64,000 bases of DNA, from contig NC_085868.1 in assembly GCF_034702125.1 (NCBI RefSeq), positions 22,935,776-22,999,775 on the forward strand, read 5' to 3'. This DNA is from Engraulis encrasicolus. Lineage: Eukaryota; Chordata; Actinopteri; Clupeiformes; Engraulidae. Numbering within the stretch: the stretch's first letter is position 1; every line of letters starts with the position of its first letter. The translations under genes were made by a program, and so were the position numbers. Of the stretch, positions 62,563 through 64,000 are shown in pieces. Under the pieces are notes generated by a model that worked only from the letters and a program-made list of their open reading frames with translations, was not told where the DNA came from and did no database searches.

Positions 62563-62694
62563 TATTTGCTCCCACAATACTCTCAAAGTGTGGAATTAAC
62601 ACTGCAATTTGTCAAGTTACTTTGCATAAAAGCACCAGCTAATTTAAATGAAATGTAAGGAAAGTATACAGATATAACGGGCCTGTGTGAAACG

Positions 62695-62800
62695 TCTGTC
62701 TAGGTGGTGAGACAAGGCGAGCATGTTCTGGCTGGGTGGTGAGACAAGGCCAGCATGTTTTGGCTGGATGGTGAGACAAGGTGAGCATGTTCTGTTTGGG
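62695..62800. repeat. about 35-bp minisatellite
   Basis: Three units of GGTGGTGAGACAAGG(C/T)(G/C)AGCA then TGTT(C/T)TG(G/T), at about 62703, 62737 and 62768. Confidence 0.85.
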
Positions 62801-63305
62801 TTTGTGACTGCACCACCTGATAGAGAGGGATGTGTTGAGGAGGTATCACACCTCTGTGGTGTTATAAGATGAGCGTGCAGAACAGTTGATTCATGTTTCA
62901 CTGTGCAGAGCAGAAGCTATTAGCTTATTGCTGTCTCTCTAGTCTTGCGATAATAACTCTTAGGTATTTATCACATGTTCACTGACAGGCTAGCTGATGC
63001 AGCCTCATTTGACAAATGCACTTATCTGTAGTCTGCCTATCTCAGGAATGGACGTATGCTTCTGAATACATAGGACTACATGTTTCTAAATGCTAGTGGA
63101 TTAGAGAGGAGAAGAGAAGCCTTATTTATCTAGGATATAATGTGTCGCTAATTGGGTCTTGAAGAGAAAGCACTTCTGTGTGTCCATCACGGAAAACAAT
63201 TCCGTGTCCAGGGGCACGGAATTTTGGCAAGATTCGTGAAACTGACACGGATTTCGTGTCTCAAAGATCCGTGTCTATTCCACGGAATTCTGAGAGATCT
63301 TGTTG

Positions 63306-63436
<131 letters not shown>

Positions 63437-63519
63437 ATAGCAGCAGAAGTATTTTTTTTTACTATGTATTATAATTAAAGTAGGTATTTATTACTTCATC
63501 ACTTTACTGTTATTGGTCT

Positions 63520-63865
63520 ATCAGTGTTACTTGTCCTGTCTTGCACTTTGATGTCAGTCTGTAAATGTCTGTCCTGTGTATGTCTACTGTATGTCCTTTC
63601 ATGGTATAGAGAGAGAAACATAATTTCAGTTTCCTTGTATGACCTGTGCATATGAAGAAACTGACAATACTGTAACAGTTGCACTTGAAAAAGGACGAAG
63701 GTCCGAAATGTCGTGCAAATATATCACTTGGAGCATTAACAGTGCTGCGGACTTCTATCATTTATTTCATTTACTTTATTTGGTCCAGCACCTGTACCAC
63801 TGATGTGTGTGCATTCTCTACCTTCTTAATACTGTAAAAGTTGAGTTGACTTGACTTGACTTGAA
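63520..63865 (+). mobile_element. LINE 3' tail fragment, interrupted
   Basis: GTATGACCTGTGCATATGAA then GAAACTGACAATACTGTAA and, after a break (about 63680-63835), ACTGTAAAAGTTGAGTTGAC with a (CTTGA)n tail to 63865. It is the sense form of the tails seen in antisense at 51933 and 55196. Confidence 0.55.
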
Positions 63866-64000
63866 CTACAATCAGTGGTGGTCATACGAGTAAAGTGGAA
63901 TGTGTAGATCTGTATACAAGGTGCAAGAGTAAAAGTGCCAATGGTATGGTGAAAGGAATAAATGTTCATTGAACGTCCTCCTGTGACCTTGGAATGTTCA

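Larger units (their letters stand above)
61275..62600. mobile_element. palindromic MITE (AGTACTC family) carrying nested insertions
   Basis: The host pieces are TTTCAACACTTAGAGAGTC then AATTTAACATCCTCTAG (to 61333), TCTAGAGTGTATTTGG (61674-61690), and TATTTGCTCCCACAATACTC then AAAGTGTGGAATTAACACTG (from about 62565). Between them lie a hAT element (61334-61673) and a second element (about 61690-62562) with a third inside. Confidence 0.7.

Overview
This is a stretch of a ray-finned (teleost) fish nuclear genome. Three things point to this: split vertebrate genes with GT-AG introns; very long (CA)n/(TG)n and (GACA)-type microsatellites; and a dense mix of L2-like and other LINEs, hAT, TTAA-flanked and other MITEs typical of fish. 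I cannot name the species from the sequence.

Three protein-coding genes are supported, all on the + strand. (1) An intronless MuRF-type (TRIM63/55/54) RING E3 ubiquitin ligase at 5793-6875, with a TATA box about 250 bp upstream and a poly(A) signal at 7421. (2) Melanophilin (mlph), reconstructed as 14 coding exons between 26333 and about 52453. Every join between these exons keeps the frame and gives about 573 aa. The order is an Slp-homology/FYVE-like zinc-finger domain that binds Rab27a, a myosin-Va globular-tail motif, an exon-F-binding coiled-coil region and a C-terminal actin-binding region. (3) The first coding exon of lrrfip1 at 57740-57829, whose remaining exons lie beyond the right edge. 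MLPH and LRRFIP1 are also close neighbours on human chromosome 2q37, so the order mlph-lrrfip1 is ancient synteny.

Layout: 1-5.2 kb, microsatellites and small transposons. 5.5-7.4 kb, the MuRF gene. 7.4-17.5 kb, noncoding, with a purine-rich minisatellite (7.8-8.2 kb) and a diverged array of duplicated noncoding modules with a near-perfect 168-bp hairpin (9.2-13.4 kb). 17.6-25.5 kb, a nearly full-length but decayed L2-like LINE (ORF1 with an SGNH-esterase-like domain, then endonuclease/RT) split by a 2.6-kb foldback element. 25.6-52.5 kb, mlph, whose introns hold LINE tails, MITEs, hAT elements and tandem duplications. Intron 12 carries a decayed array of copies of the 3' part of exon 12. 52.5-57.7 kb, intergenic transposons. 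57.7-64 kb, lrrfip1 intron 1 with nested transposons.

Biology: the MuRF gene would act in striated-muscle protein turnover. Melanophilin links Rab27a on melanosomes to myosin Va and actin for pigment granule movement. LRRFIP1 is a coiled-coil protein linked to nucleic-acid sensing and transcription control. They are neighbours rather than a pathway. I found no evidence for an undescribed multi-gene system. The least ordinary signals are the fossil exon array in mlph, the GC-AG intron after exon 10, the module array at 9.2-13.4 kb, and repeated hAT insertion into one MITE family.
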